Part shown: in pieces, positions 11,673-23,800 of the stretch
Numbering within the stretch: position 1 is the first letter of the stretch
Layout of the letters: each line of letters begins with the position of its first letter
Source of the DNA: Protonemura montana
Lineage: Eukaryota; Arthropoda; Insecta; Plecoptera; Nemouridae
Direction of reading: 5' to 3'
Assembly: GCA_947568835.1 (NCBI GenBank)
Contig: OX387612.1
Location: forward strand, 10,170,001-10,234,000
DNA length: 64,000 bases
Translations under genes and position numbers: made by a program
The notes under the pieces: generated by a model
Database searches by the model: none
What the model saw: the letters and a program-made list of their open reading frames with translations, nothing else
What the model was told of the DNA's origin: nothing

Positions 11673-12436
11673 TCAAACCATTTCATGAGCCTCAAGCGCT
11701 CCGCTGCCTACATTTCTGTCGTAACTGTAAATATGAGACAAATATGATTTAGACGGGATATATGGACGGCAACCTCCACCGCATTTACAGCCAAACATGT
11801 TGCAGCCACCCTGATTGTATCCATCATAGTAGGGACGACCAGTCGAACAATCTTTACAATACTGAAGAAGAAAACCTGGATAGCAGCAGACGGCGTCCTC
11901 TGCAAAGAAATATCTATTAGCTGATTCGTGGTGTTTAACGACGCACTGTTTACACAAATGACTATGTCTGATAACGTCGTCGAGTGAATTTGAGGACAAT
12001 GATGATCGGAACTTAGGGTTGAATGAGAGAAAACCTAGTGCTAGCAAGTAATCTATTCATATCGAAGGACACTATGCGGACCACCGCATGGTATTGTGTT
12101 ACTCGAGGATTAAGTAGAATATTGTAAAATCGGCTACTAACAAATTAAATAAATACTCATGGAAAAAATTCAGAGACTATTACAATGATACATCACACAG
12201 ATGGTTGGGCATAAAATTAAATTATGCAAATTAGAAATGATCTTGTTAACTGACAGTGCAAATGTCCTGGATCGTGAAATTGTTAACTTTCATAACAAAT
12301 CAAATCCTTGGTACTTACAGAACTAGAATAGATCATAATAGAATAGAACTTACATTATATATATATATATATATATATTGTAATAGTACTTACATTGTGC
12401 GGCGAATGCGAGTACCAAAACACTGACGACGGTCAT
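11673..12436 (-). CDS. Small secreted cysteine-rich protein, Diedel-like
   Basis: Exon 1, 12436-12394, encodes a signal peptide (MTVVSVLVLAFAAQ) ending at a GTAAGT donor. The last exon, ending at 11673, encodes a short cysteine-rich domain starting AVCCYPGF and containing CNMFGCKCGGGC. The C-N-x-F-G-C-x-C-x-G-G-C pattern after a paired CC is what I know from Diedel, a family of small secreted immune modulators best described in insects. The assignment is by motif only. The strongest acceptor (exon start 11899) would create TAG at the junction. A weaker acceptor (exon start 11920) keeps the frame and gives 96 residues. A missed exon or a dead gene is also possible. A SINE-tail remnant lies by the acceptor. 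Confidence 0.5.
11925..11965 (-). repeat. SINE tail remnant
   Basis: GTGTTTAACGACGCACTGTTT matches the inverted tail of the 5S-SINE family of this window. It abuts the acceptor region of the Diedel-like exon. Confidence 0.55.
12359..12380. repeat. (AT)n microsatellite
   Basis: Alternating AT run in intron 1 of the Diedel-like gene, absent from the duplicated arm. Confidence 0.9.
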
Positions 12437-12541
12437 CGTGAGTCTTTTGATTCATTGCTTGAAAGATGCTTTTTGCAGACTTGGATGACCACCAGCAGAC
12501 AGAATTAAGACACCAATAAACTAATGAAACAGAAATATGGG

Positions 12542-12549
12542 TTTAAATA
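12542..12549 (-). promoter_or_regulatory. TATA-like box of the Diedel-like gene
   Basis: TATTTAAA on the minus strand, about 105 bases before the ATG. The inverted copy has TATTTTAA at 18529-18536. Confidence 0.45.
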
Positions 12550-13746
12550 CGAAGCCAGTATTCCGATAATGACCGTCAAAGTGTCGTTTAATGTGCATTA
12601 TCGCATGATTTGTTGGTCGTCTCTATCATGTTAGGAAGTGCTTCGTAATTTTTTTTTGTTCTCAGCTGTATCATGTGTTTTTTTTATGGATTTTTTTTAA
12701 ATAACTAAGAGCTGATATGTCATGATATATGATATCCGTAAGGTTGTGATAAGCTCAATAGATCAAACATTTATAAAACTTTAATCAATAGTGCTGTGAT
12801 AGTGCTGCACTCGTTCTTAAGTTATGGCACCTAACATAATTCGCCTAGAATCTAATTTTCAAATTAAAAAATGTTCCCCTCGTTTTAATATTTTTATGCT
12901 ATTACCGCTGGTAGAACAGCTATCACATATCCTTACAAAAAAGCAAATAGTAAAATATAATGAGTGCATCACGTGGGTGCTGGCTATGAGCAATACTGAA
13001 TGTCTAAGCCGGTTTGCGATAAAAATGTTCCGAGAATCGCTAATACCAGAGCCATTTAACTGGCTGGAGGACCTACCCAAAGAATTTTAAAATCATATTT
13101 GTAAGCCAATCAAGAAGACGGATGACGGAGAGGATTAAAGGATTACATAATCAAAACTAATCTCTAAAGTCTAAGCTGAAAGCAAGTTTATTTATTTAAT
13201 TGCTATTTCAGTCTTCGAATTTCCATGCTGTGGTAAAGAAATGCGGACAAAAATGTTCCGGAATCCAATAAAAAAATGTATCCTGTACTTGTGTTTCCTT
13301 GCTATAATGTGGCGATTTCCTAGACTGCAATTCAAAGGAATGGAAATACTGATCAACTAACTTTATACATTGTAGCGTTAAATATTTTAAAATGTTGAAA
13401 TATTCTTTTTTAACACGCTATTCAGTTTCTATGAAAGCTATTTTCATATTCAATATCAAGGAAAAGGGGGAAACGATATCACACAGGCTATTCCTTTGTA
13501 AAACAAACAATCAACTTTCAATAATTACCAAAATTATCAACTGACGTCAATGGTAACCTTCAACAAAGTCCCTGTGTTCTGGTGTCACATGGCATGTCCG
13601 CGCGTGGCTTCGTGGAATAGTCTTATCAGTATTTTGAGGGTGTAAGAAAGTTGTAAGTATCGCTATTGCTTCTAAAAGCAATTTATAACAAAGTGAGCAG
13701 CACCCAGCTAAGTCCATTTGCCGGAGCGTTCAACGACAACAATAGA

Positions 13747-16030
13747 ATGATGGTCCTACGTCTTGCCGCACTACTTGGTAAGATTTCCAGGATTTTAATT
13801 GACTTCGCTATAAAAAAGCAGCTTGGTAGACGATTTGCTGGGGTTTTGTTTGATTTGTGGTCCTAAAAAGTTTTTTCAATGTCTTCCATCAGATTCCAGA
13901 GAATCTACTTTGTCGTTGGATTGAGATAAGATTTTCTTTCTTCCCCAGTGCTGCTATCAACATGTCTCGTGCAATGCCTGCCCCTAACGGAGCAAGTCGG
14001 AACCGTGTCAAACTCATCCATACCCACTGATCTCGCTAACGTCGACCCTCTCCCAGTCCCTGTTCCAATAATCGAACCCATCCCTACCCAGCAAGTCATC
14101 GAACCCGTCAACAATGCCACAACCTCCAGCTCTCCAAGCTTGCCGGTGGAAACCCCGTCTGACGCCGTTAACCCCCCAGTAATTGCAATCTCACAGTCGC
14201 CAACACCAGCAGCACAAGTAGCAGATCTTCCTATTGTAGTGGTTGACAATACGAGTACAGCGGTCCCAAGTCAGAATGTCACACCCGTTGTTCAGGCCAC
14301 CGTTCCGCAACCCGGGACTCCTACCGTCATTGCAAGTAGCACACAGGTAAGTTAAAATAGTCTGATAATATAATCATAAAAGATAAATCGTACTTGAATC
14401 AAGGTAGCCCATATACGAAGGTCGTTCCTTACCCTATCTTCCAGCCAACAGCCGTTTGAAATTGACACTGGCTGACTCAAGGTAATGGCCAAATTCTGTA
14501 ATAAATTAATAAAGAACCTCAACTTCTTGATGAGAGAACTTTGCCGAAAGGAGCGCCACCAGTCGCTTGTGCAACTGTCATTTTAAAAAACACTTTAAAA
14601 CGTCTCCGGTGATCTCGGTCATTTCTCTTTCGCTGTTAAGCTTTAGTCATGCCAAGTTGTGACTTATCTAGGTAATTTTCTCTAGATATTTCTTCTTATC
14701 TTTCATCTTTATCTAGATAAGAAGTAGTGGTATCTTTACTATTTATCTAAGATTAAATATTCGTTATCTTTCAGTTTTACTGTTCTTACTGATGATCAAA
14801 ATACAACCCCATAAAACGAACCTAATTGTGGTTTGTAACTACCGATTCAAATGTATCTATGCTTTAAAAACTCCAGAGAATATGCAAACTCCTTACTCCT
14901 CCCTGGTCCTTATTCCTTAGTTTTTAGTTATTACTATATTTCTAAAAAGTAAAATTATTCCTTTCATATTTCTTATTAAAACCCAGCCCAAAGTGTTGAA
15001 ACGCATTTTTTTAAATTATCTTTTATCCTTTCTACGTTATCTAGATAAATTTATGATCATCTTTATCTTTTATCTAAATAACTATGTTATGTCATCTTTA
15101 CGTGTTGTCTAGATAATTTTTTTCTGCGCTATATTTATCTTTATCTGGATAAATTTAAAAGTTCTCTGTCACAACTCTGCAGTATTTTCAAATTCTGACA
15201 ACAAAATTATAACTGAAATCTCAATTTTGAGTCCTTATAGCAATACTGGGTAGAAGCCGTTGGGTAAGTGTCTTTTTTCCGTTGACGAGACTGTAATCGA
15301 AGTCTTGCGAATAAAGCAGAGGTAGTGGCTCAAATGCTAACGGCTCTATGACCTTATTACTACCAATTTCATATCCAGAGTAAAAGAAGTAATAAATGTG
15401 GTAACCAAGGACACGATCTCTTTTCAGAGCGCAGGAGTAGAGGAAGCGAGCAATGCACTGGCACTCAAGCAGGCACAGGAACGTGCAGACTTGTTGAAGA
15501 AACAACAAGAACAGGAAGCTCAGCTGCTTCTTAGGCAACAACAAGAAGTGGCCTTACAGGCAAGCAAGGAACGCGTACAAGAGATGGCCAAGAACGTGAC
15601 AGCAATGAAAGAAGCCGCTAAAACACAGTACGACCAGACGAAGCAAGCAATTGCCACCAAGAAAGCAGAAGACAAAGCAAAGACAGATGCGCAAATGGAA
15701 TTGGTTAAGAAGCAGAAGGAAGATGATAAGCGTAAGGCTGAACTGGCTAAGCAGGCAGCAAAGGAGTTGTCTGGGAATGCAAAGACGGTAGCACTTCAAA
15801 ATATCAGAGATCAGAAGAAGGAGGATAAGGAAAAGAACAAGATCGCAGCTGCAGTGGTGAAAGCCAATGCGGCGAATGATAGAGCCAACAATCAGAAAGA
15901 ACTTCAGGCTGCTAAAGAAAAAAGGGCTCAGGAGAATGAAAAGATACGTGAAGAGGCTCGGCTCGTGAAGGAGGAGGAGAAGAAGCGTCGTCAAACCGTC
16001 AAATCTGCTGTCAGCTCGACGAGAGGATAG
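13747..16030 (+). CDS. Secreted protein: Pro/Val/Thr-rich, then charged helix
   Basis: Three exons, 13747-13777, 13949-14346 and 15428-16030, join in frame to 343 residues. Residues 1-20 form a clear signal peptide (MMVLRLAALLVLLSTCL). Residues 21-143 are rich in Pro, Val, Thr and Ser with several Asn-x-Ser/Thr sites. Residues 144-343 are almost entirely Lys, Glu, Gln, Ala and Arg with few hydrophobics, as in a long single alpha helix or coiled coil. The last third is very basic and acidic, without cysteines. I recognise no family. A structural extracellular or matrix role is a guess from composition. An ATTAAA motif near 16140 could be the poly(A) signal. The gene lies wholly between the inverted duplication arms. 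Confidence 0.8.
14528..14665 (+). repeat. Dispersed repeat (GCGCCACCAGTCG), copy 1
   Basis: Contains GAGAGAACTT and GCGCCACCAGTCG, and ends with CATGCCAAG. It matches 44636-44775 with many substitutions and lies in intron 2 of the coiled-coil gene. Confidence 0.6.
14667..15150. other. Cluster of TTATCTAGATAA-like palindromes
   Basis: At least seven TATCT(A/G)GATA or TATCTA sites lie within 500 bases (near 14668, 14711, 14745, 15035, 15070, 15103 and 15140). They are GATA-factor-type half sites in palindromic pairs, in intron 2 of the coiled-coil gene. Enhancer function is speculation. Confidence 0.45.
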
Positions 16031-16162
16031 TTAATTACATTCTGTTGCTACATTTATTTATTAACTGCACCCATGCGTGATTCTGAGAGTGATTTTCTTA
16101 ACGCTTTGGTCTGGCTGCTTTCAAAACATGTCAGCATTGCATTAAAGTCTCCTTAAATTATC

Positions 16163-16805
16163 TAACGGTTTGGCGTATTAGAAACACCCGTTCTGAAACT
16201 TCACCGATGTAAAGCAACACTGCGCTGGGTCAGGTATTGGATGGCTGACCATCATACACAAGACCAGTTCTGTTCGGGAGAGAGGTTGGAGGAATGAAAG
16301 TTAAGCAACACTGCGCTGAGTCAGGTATTGGATGGGTGACCATCATACACATGACCAGTTCTGTTCGGGAGAGAGGTTGGAGGGATGAAAGTTAAGCAAC
16401 ACTGCGCTGGGTCAGGTATTGGATGAGTGACCATCATACACATGACCAGTTCTGTTCGGGAGAGAGGTTGGAGGGATGAAAGTTAAGCAACACTGCGCTG
16501 GGTCAGGTAATGGATGAGTGACCATCATACACATGACCAGTTCTGTTCGGGAGAGAGGTTGGAGGGATGAAAGTTCGTATAGCAACTGCATTCACTTTGT
16601 TTTCAACCTATCAGCAGCATGGATTTAAAGCCAGTGGTCCCCTAGTACTCTTTGATAGAATTAGGCATCGTGCTGACGCCGGGTTTGCCCTTCTTCCTTC
16701 TAGGCTGGGCTAGGTTATTTTTCATCGCCAACATCAACTCTTATCTTAATACCAGTTCCATATGGCCCGTTGTCAAAACATTGCGTCGTTAAACCCAACA
16801 ACTCA
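16163..16805 (+). mobile_element. 5S-derived SINE with four tandem promoter units
   Basis: The head matches 5S rRNA, followed by AAGCAACACTGCGCTGGG and GGATGGGTGACC-like boxes repeated four times with a 91-bp period (16212, 16303, 16394, 16485). A body with CTCTCGACAGCATGG-like sequence follows, then the tail GTCAAAACATTGCGTCGTTA. Confidence 0.85.
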
Positions 16806-16907
16806 TTCTACGAATAAGTTAATTATCATGTTGTTAACTCCAAGAAGCAGCCCGCAGAGCAAAATTGAGCTCTCTTGATAAAAGGAATCAAAATCTAAGT
16901 GCAATAC

Positions 16908-17045
16908 TTGTTTTTAAACGCATGTCTACTTTATCTAACCTTAGCACTATAGTTTTGACAAAAACTATTTGAACTGGGTTTTGAATGCTATATGAAGAAC
17001 AACTAAATTTCCGAACATTTCGTAACTTGTAGCTGTTTCTTTATG
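16908..17045 (+). mobile_element. Foldback element, left half
   Basis: CATGTCTACTTTATCTAACC through GGGTTTTGAATGCTA and CATTTCGTAACTTGTA, without the inverted right arm. Confidence 0.6.
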
Positions 17046-17059
17046 AAGGGTTGTAATCC

Positions 17060-18179
17060 TTAATGCAATCTCATTGATCAAGTTGCTTATTGAAAGTAGA
17101 TAAATCATTTATAAAACACCCTCGTTTTTCATGTACTTAATCATGAGAGATTTTTTGTTTTGATTTGTGTGTTATTTTCAGAAAGCTTATAACATTTCTG
17201 AGAAGTATTAAACCAACCAGTGAGTTATTCACCGTCATCAGATGTGAAGTTCATTAACCTTATCCCTTTATTTACCCAATATTTTTGTTTTATGTACCTA
17301 TTCTCACTGAGATAACTTTGTTCTTTGAATAGAGTCTCTCAGAGAAGAAAGACAGATGAGGAAAGAGATGGAGAAAGAGAGAGATTACTAAATAAAATTG
17401 TACAGATAACAGATTATTTTTAATCACAATAAAGATAAAGGCAACTATTAACTAGAAAAGCACTACCATTTTACTGTAGATAAAATATCAAAGATACTTG
17501 TAAAAAGATACTATTTTGTTTGATTAAAATGTTGTCAACGGAGAATGCTTCCTGCGAAAATGTTCAACAACTTGGACAATCGGCCATGTGAATCTGCCAT
17601 GATACGAAATGCTCAATCAATCAATGCATTTGCTTCGATACGATAAGGTGGTGTTGACAATTAACATGATTGTCATCTCTGTTTCTCATTTAAAAGGTCA
17701 CAATATTCAAATACGTTTCGTGCCTACTGCCAACCACTGTGTTCAGATTTGCATCTCCATGACAATCATACCTAGAAACTAACAAATAATTAAATCTTCT
17801 TCATTATTGATAGTTTGAATATATATTTTTTAAATTGTCTTTGAAAAAGTTCAGTAATAGGGATCCTATAATTTGGCCCCTTTGACGGCCAAGCGAATGT
17901 CAACTTATTTAGGGACTGTTGTGATTGGATCGGTATATGGTCAATAAATATTCTTTCTGGATCAAGGAGAGTAGGTGAGATTGATTATACGAGTTATGAT
18001 TGCAGAACCATTAGTGCCGTGACATGTTATCTGGGCGTAGAAGACAATGATTTACTAAAACATGCCCAGAAGGGTTGTTTACAATATTTCACGATAATGA
18101 TAAACAAGTATTATTGTAATAAATCTCTGCGCATCACAAAACGACAATCAATCTTAAGATAGCTACAAGCAATTATCAC
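17060..18179. other. Intergenic, nothing recognised
   Basis: There is a short purine-rich GAGA stretch near 17340-17380. No supported gene or repeat. Confidence 0.4.
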
Positions 18180-18935
18180 GTCTAACGCATGAGTGTAAAA
18201 AGTTGGTTGATTAGGATTTTCATTCCTTTCAATTGCAGTCTAGGAAATCGCCACATTATAGCAAGGAAACACAATTATAGGATACATTTTTTTTTACTGT
18301 CTTAAGATCTTAAGATCATCGTCTTTTCAAAGTGTGCATAAAGGTAGCAAATAAAAAAAAAAAAACTTAAATGGGCATTTACCCTTGAATTTTAACTTTA
18401 ATAATCGATTTGGGAGATTTAATATTGAAATTAATATTGAGACGACATATGATAGAGACGACCAACAAATTATGCGATAATGCACATCAAACGAAACTTT
18501 GACGGCCATTATCGGAATACTGGCTTCGTATTTTAACCCATCTCTGGTTCAGTAGTTTATTGGTGTCTTAATTCTGTCTGCTGGTGGTCATCCAAGTCTG
18601 CAAAAAGCTTCTTTCAAGCAATGAATCAAAAGACGTTACTCACGATGACCGTCGTCAGTGTTGTGGTACTATCATTCGCCGCACAATGTAAGTACTATTA
18701 CAATATATATGTAGAAAGTTAATTTGGTTAAAGTTTGAATGAATATCTTTTAAAACATAACTGAAACAACAATGATTTAATTTGTTATGAAAGTTGTGAA
18801 TTTCACGATCCAGGTCATTCGTTCTGCCAAATAATAAGATCATTTCTAATTTTCACAATTTAATTTTATGTCCCGATCATCTGTGTGATGTTTTCTTTTA
18901 ATCTTCTCTGAAAAATTTTCACGAGTATTTACTAT
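18180..18935 (+). repeat. Inverted duplication, arm 2
   Basis: Plus-strand copy of arm 1. Shared blocks are TGCAGTCTAGGAAATCGCCA, GATAGAGACGACCAACAAAT, the signal-peptide exon, and intron sequence through ATTTCACGATCCAGG and CATCTGTGTGATG. Homology stops near 18935, before any cysteine-rich exon. Confidence 0.85.
18645..18687 (+). pseudogene. Orphan signal-peptide exon (Diedel-like gene copy)
   Basis: ATG to a GTAAGT donor, encoding MTVVSVVVLSFAAQ: same length and phase as the exon at 12436-12394. No matching cysteine-rich exon follows on this strand within the window. It is either a dead partial copy or a signal exon spliced to something I cannot see. The TATA-like box upstream is altered. 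Confidence 0.6.
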
Positions 18936-19624
18936 GTTCAAAAAAAAAATTAGTACAAGGCAAAGTTTGTATTAATTTGATCAATTTATACCAATTTATT
19001 AATTTTTTTTTTTCTCTTTTTTCTTTGTAAACCACTAAGGAGCTGAAACCAAGAATTGCCAAATATTGAAAGGAAGCTAGACTGGAAAATATGCGACCAC
19101 TCCTATGCAAAGTCATATCAAAAATGCGATGGTCAAATTATATTCATCCCTTAAAACCGATACTGGCTGGATATCGACCACCAAATCTCTGTTTTCAAGT
19201 CGAGATAAGTTATGGTATGGATGTACGTGTCTGTGGTGATTATGAAACAAGCTCGGCCGGCTGAGCGGTTTTTTGGAAACATTGGCGAGCTTTGATCGGC
19301 TGTGTTTGGTCCAATTTTCATTTCTCAGGTTCAAACGAACATCGAGATTTATCTGTGCAACCAAACCAATCGATTAGCTTCATAAAAATATCGAAATTCC
19401 ATAAAAGACTAATTTTAAGATCTTTGGGAACTCACTTCTCTAGCTTTACGTGCATACTTCAAACCAAAACAATCCGCAACCTTTGCATTTGTGTTTCACT
19501 GATGACAGAGAGGAAAGCAGTAAAGTATGAGAGGATCACATGTCCTCTCATACATTTTGTTGGCTACAACACCGATAAATAAATTAGTTCGTCTTAATTC
19601 TACCTTTTTTAAAAAAAAAAAAAA
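18936..19624. other. Intergenic, nothing recognised
   Basis: T/A runs near 19000 and 19605; no supported coding region. Confidence 0.4.
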
Positions 19625-20098
19625 ATTCCTCCACAAATCCATTATTTCGAAATGTTAATAAGCAAGGCAAGTAAAGTTGTACTGACATTTAAGCCTCCAA
19701 CCTTCCTCTCAAACATGGTCATGTGTATGATGGTCACTCACCAAATGCCTGACTCAGCGCAGTGTTGCTTAACTTTCATCCCTCCAACCTCTCTCCCGAA
19801 CAGTACTGGTCTTGTATAAGATGGTCACTCACCAAATGCCTGACCCAGCGCAGTGTTGCTTAACTTTCATCCCTCCAACCTCTCTCCCGAACAGAACTGG
19901 TCATGTGTATGATGATCACCCATCCAATACCTGACCCAGCACAGTGTTGCTTAACTTTCATCCCTCCAACCTCTCTCCCGAACAGAACTGGTCATGTTTA
20001 TAAAGGTCACCCATCCAATACCGGACCCAGCGCTGTGTTGCTTAACTTCGGTGATCTCTTTAAAACCGTTGTTTTCAAAACGAAAAACCCTTCGGCGT
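19625..20098 (-). mobile_element. 5S-derived SINE, four promoter units, 3' truncated
   Basis: Minus-oriented. The 5S head lies near 20093-20050 (CTTAACTTCGGTGATC), then four repeats of the 91-bp unit, then truncation at the CCTCCACAAATCC body segment next to a poly(A) run. Confidence 0.85.
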
Positions 20099-20099
20099 G

Positions 20100-20640
20100 A
20101 GTTTAAAATAAATGTAACCCAAACAAACCCCAGATGATTTATTTCATTTTAATATTCATAGGTTTTTGAATCAATGTATGTTCGTTTATTATGATCATAG
20201 AAAGATTGAGGATTCTTATTTATGACCTGCCAGAGAAGAAAATGTGAACACTGTGTTTGATTATAGTTAGCAACTGTTAATGCATGTTTGGGAAAATTCG
20301 TGACCAGAACTTGAAAAGTTCTATTTGTTTAAAAGAACATGAAGTTTTAAAGTTAACTCTGCAGTCTTACTAGGTTCACATTGCTATTAAATATACCGCC
20401 ACAAAGAAAAGAAGAATACATTTTAAATTTTTAGTTTATAACAGACCATGAACGTGGAGTGAATCATTAGTTTCACAGCCTTGAACTATTAAGATGAAAT
20501 CAATTTCACCTTCGCATCTCAATTTTTCTTTTGTGCCAAAATGTAACATTCTTAAAATATCAAATCGGGTATAGTTATATTTGAAAACACTTTGACCACG
20601 ATAACAAAATAAGGACGAGGTCACCTTCGATAGCTACTTT
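20100..20640. other. Upstream region of scramblase gene 1
   Basis: AT-rich up to about 20600. GC rises over 20640-20834 just before the first exon, with TGACGCAA and TTACGTCAA, which resemble ATF/C-EBP-type sites. This is a likely promoter and 5' UTR; the start site is unknown. Confidence 0.35.
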
Positions 20641-20834
20641 AATATTGTTCGACGACGATAAGGCGACAAGGCTTATACTTGACGCATTTGGTGGCACCCT
20701 AAGCGTTGGAAACCCGTGGGCAGTGGCAACGAATGACGCAAGTGAAGACAATTACGTCAATTGCGATAACAGCCCGATTATTAGAATGAATTCGGTCAAT
20801 TCGAGTCGGCGAAAGTTACGACAAACCGTCCAAA

Positions 20835-23800
20835 ATGTCTTCTGAGGTAACAAGTCAGCAACCGCTGCCAGGTAAATTTCATTTGAATTGTTTACTGGCT
20901 TTCGCTGAAATTGTTCATCGTTTGATAGTTGATAAGGCGAGGATGTCATTATTTTTTTCTATCTTAACGGACGGAATTGATCAGCAGGTATTTATTTGTG
21001 TATTCTTTTAATTTTTCACAATTAAATACATATAATACAGTTTAGGTTCATACAAAGAAAACAAAAATTAAGTTGTGAAAAATCCAATATAAGTTACTCT
21101 TGTGTGTGGGCTTCTCACAAGATATATACCAATGCTACGAGCTACTAATATTAAGGTACTTAAGGTAATCTACTAATAATGATTACAAATCCAGCGAATC
21201 GTTCCCCCTTTTTTGATTATCAATTCAAAAATGTTAGTTTAAAATTTATTTCAATCTTTTTTAGTCCTTATTATATGTATGACTGTATGATTTGCTACAT
21301 TCACTTCTAAATGAAAATAGTGTATGACCTCAACAAAGGAGATAATAAGTGAGTAATTTTTTTTAAATTTGCTTCAATGATTGTTTGGACTTTTATAAAA
21401 GTTGTGCTTTTTTTAGTGCCGCTTAACATTTTGGACTTGATTGTAAAAATAATTTTATATACCAACATTCCGGTCATATTTGTGGAATGTATACATACTA
21501 CTGGTGCAGTGACTCAATACACAAGTTTAACCCAGTTGTAATTTCAATACTGTCCAGTAGGGCAGACAGGTAACAAATCCTTTGTTTCAAGACCACTTGT
21601 TAAAATGGCCGTATGTACAGGTTCAAAACATGGTCGTAGCGGGCAAAGTTGTCAGTCAGTTCGGTCATTTTAATTGTGGTTCAGACGAAATACTGAACTT
21701 ATTTATAAATCAGGAATATTTCTACATTTGAGGAACATATCGGTAGTTTGTTATGTTGTAAGGGTAGTCCCGGTGGGTTGGGTGGGGTGGGGGGGGGGGG
21801 GGGGGGGGGGGGGGCACATTGCAACTACACAGTAAGTAAGAATTGTCTGTGCTACATTTCTCCGTTCTATTTATAGATTGTTGGTTATTTTAATTTTTGC
21901 TGAGCCTCTAATTATTCCTGATAATGAAATAGACTTTCAAGAAGCCTTTGCTTACTGCGTAGTGCAAGAAATGAATGTTAAATTATAGCTTAATTCACGG
22001 ACCAACACTAAACTCTGTTTTATTGTGATTTTATTTCTAATTTAATTTGTTTAACTGGTGACTCAAATGCCAGTAGAGGAACATAACATAACAAGCAACA
22101 GATGGAAAAATTCAGAAGTCTAATCAAATAATCTCTTCACTATGCTTAATATTCTATCTGTACTAACTCACAAACACACGCATATATATATATATATATA
22201 TACAAATAAATATACATAAATATACTTTAACAGGTTTCACGCTCCTGGATCTCAAAACTAAATGGAAACCCGGAATGTGGCTCTCATTTACTCTCATGCG
22301 TGTCCACTCCTAATATAGCTCACATATCCAATAGTCAAGCAAAAGCTGTAATATTTTTCCAGGGGATTGGATGACTCCGATAGCGGGCACCGAGACGGTG
22401 TCGAAAGGTCTCGAGTGGCTCAAAGAGTTGGACACCATTATTGCCCATATCCAAGACGAATGGGTCGAAGGTAAGTCTGGTTCAAGGAGTGGAAAATTAA
22501 GCGAAGGTCTAACTTTCACATTTCTTTTGTACCGATCAAGTTGCTGGTCTCATAAAGACAACATTTTAAGTTGAATTTTAGCTGGTTTGAGAGTCTGTTT
22601 CGTATTGAATTACCTTGTCTTAATATTGATAAGATTATCAGCTGTGCTTGGTGTTAATAATTTATTTTATGCCAACCGGTCTGAGCTTGCAAAACCTGAG
22701 TCACCTATTACTTTGATTGAACTTGTGATTATACGATGTTCACAAATACATTTGCAGAATCGGATTCTCTTTTGAAAGCAGATTATGGCTGATGTCAAGT
22801 CAAAGTTTAGCTATTGGATTTCAAAGTGGAATGCTCAGATTATTTCTTTTTCGAAATCGTGAGGTTTTCATTGCATGACTTTTGTTGATATTTGGCTTCG
22901 ACTCAAGGCAAGCGATAAAGTTCTTGTTGAGAATTAGCGCCTTGACTACTGAGCTTGCACACCCTTACGCGGTCAGGCTTTTAGAGGACTAAACTTGTTA
23001 GAAAAAAATATCTGATTAAAAGCAGTGTACGAGTAAAGACTGTGATTGTGGTTGCTACCTTTTTATTTAATGATTGAACCTATGGTGTTGTCACACAAAA
23101 CCTTCAAATTTGTGCAATTTGTCTCTTTCTTAAAACCTCGCTCCATCTACGTTTTTCAAAATATCAAAATCTGACCGGGCAGCAACTACAGAAACACTCT
23201 TCCTCTATACACTGATTTTTTCCAGATATTTTAGAGTAATTATACTCAGTAATTGCCCCAAAAGTCTGATCGCATGGACCTCGGCTCACGCCAAAAAAAA
23301 AGTATTTTTTTAATATTTTTTTTACTAATTATATATTTTAATATATTTTTTATATCTGATAAATTTATACATATTTATTATAAAGACGCATGGAAATTAA
23401 AATCGAATGTTTTTCTTTTGATAAAATTAATACGGTAAGCAAGATTGTAGGCTTCAATTTAAAAAATGATTTATATTTTTAGCCGTTATCGCTGTGGATA
23501 TGTCCCTTAAAAATTAAACTTTTTTTAATTAGCTTCAATATTTTCAAGCGGAAGGTCATGTTAGTTATCTGTTTGCTTTGAAACGGGTGAGTATGACTCC
23601 CAAAACACTAATCTATCAAAGCGACGTTGATTGCGCAGCCTTTGTCTGGTCGTATTAAATTTTCATTTCAAAGTGAACACACTCGTTTTATCAGAGTCGC
23701 ACCTTTAGGCAAATGAGCATGATAATCATAGAAATATGCAAATATAATAATCTATGCGCTCGGTGGTATTATCAACAGAGCATTCGTTACTAATTTGGCT

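Larger units (their letters stand above)
12140..13390 (-). repeat. Inverted duplication, arm 1
   Basis: Read on the minus strand, this matches 18180-18935 on the plus strand over the distal flank, promoter, signal-peptide exon and start of the intron. About 460 extra bases lie at 12640-13250, including an unrecognised 88-codon ORF at 12824-13090 (+). The arms enclose the coiled-coil gene. Confidence 0.85.
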
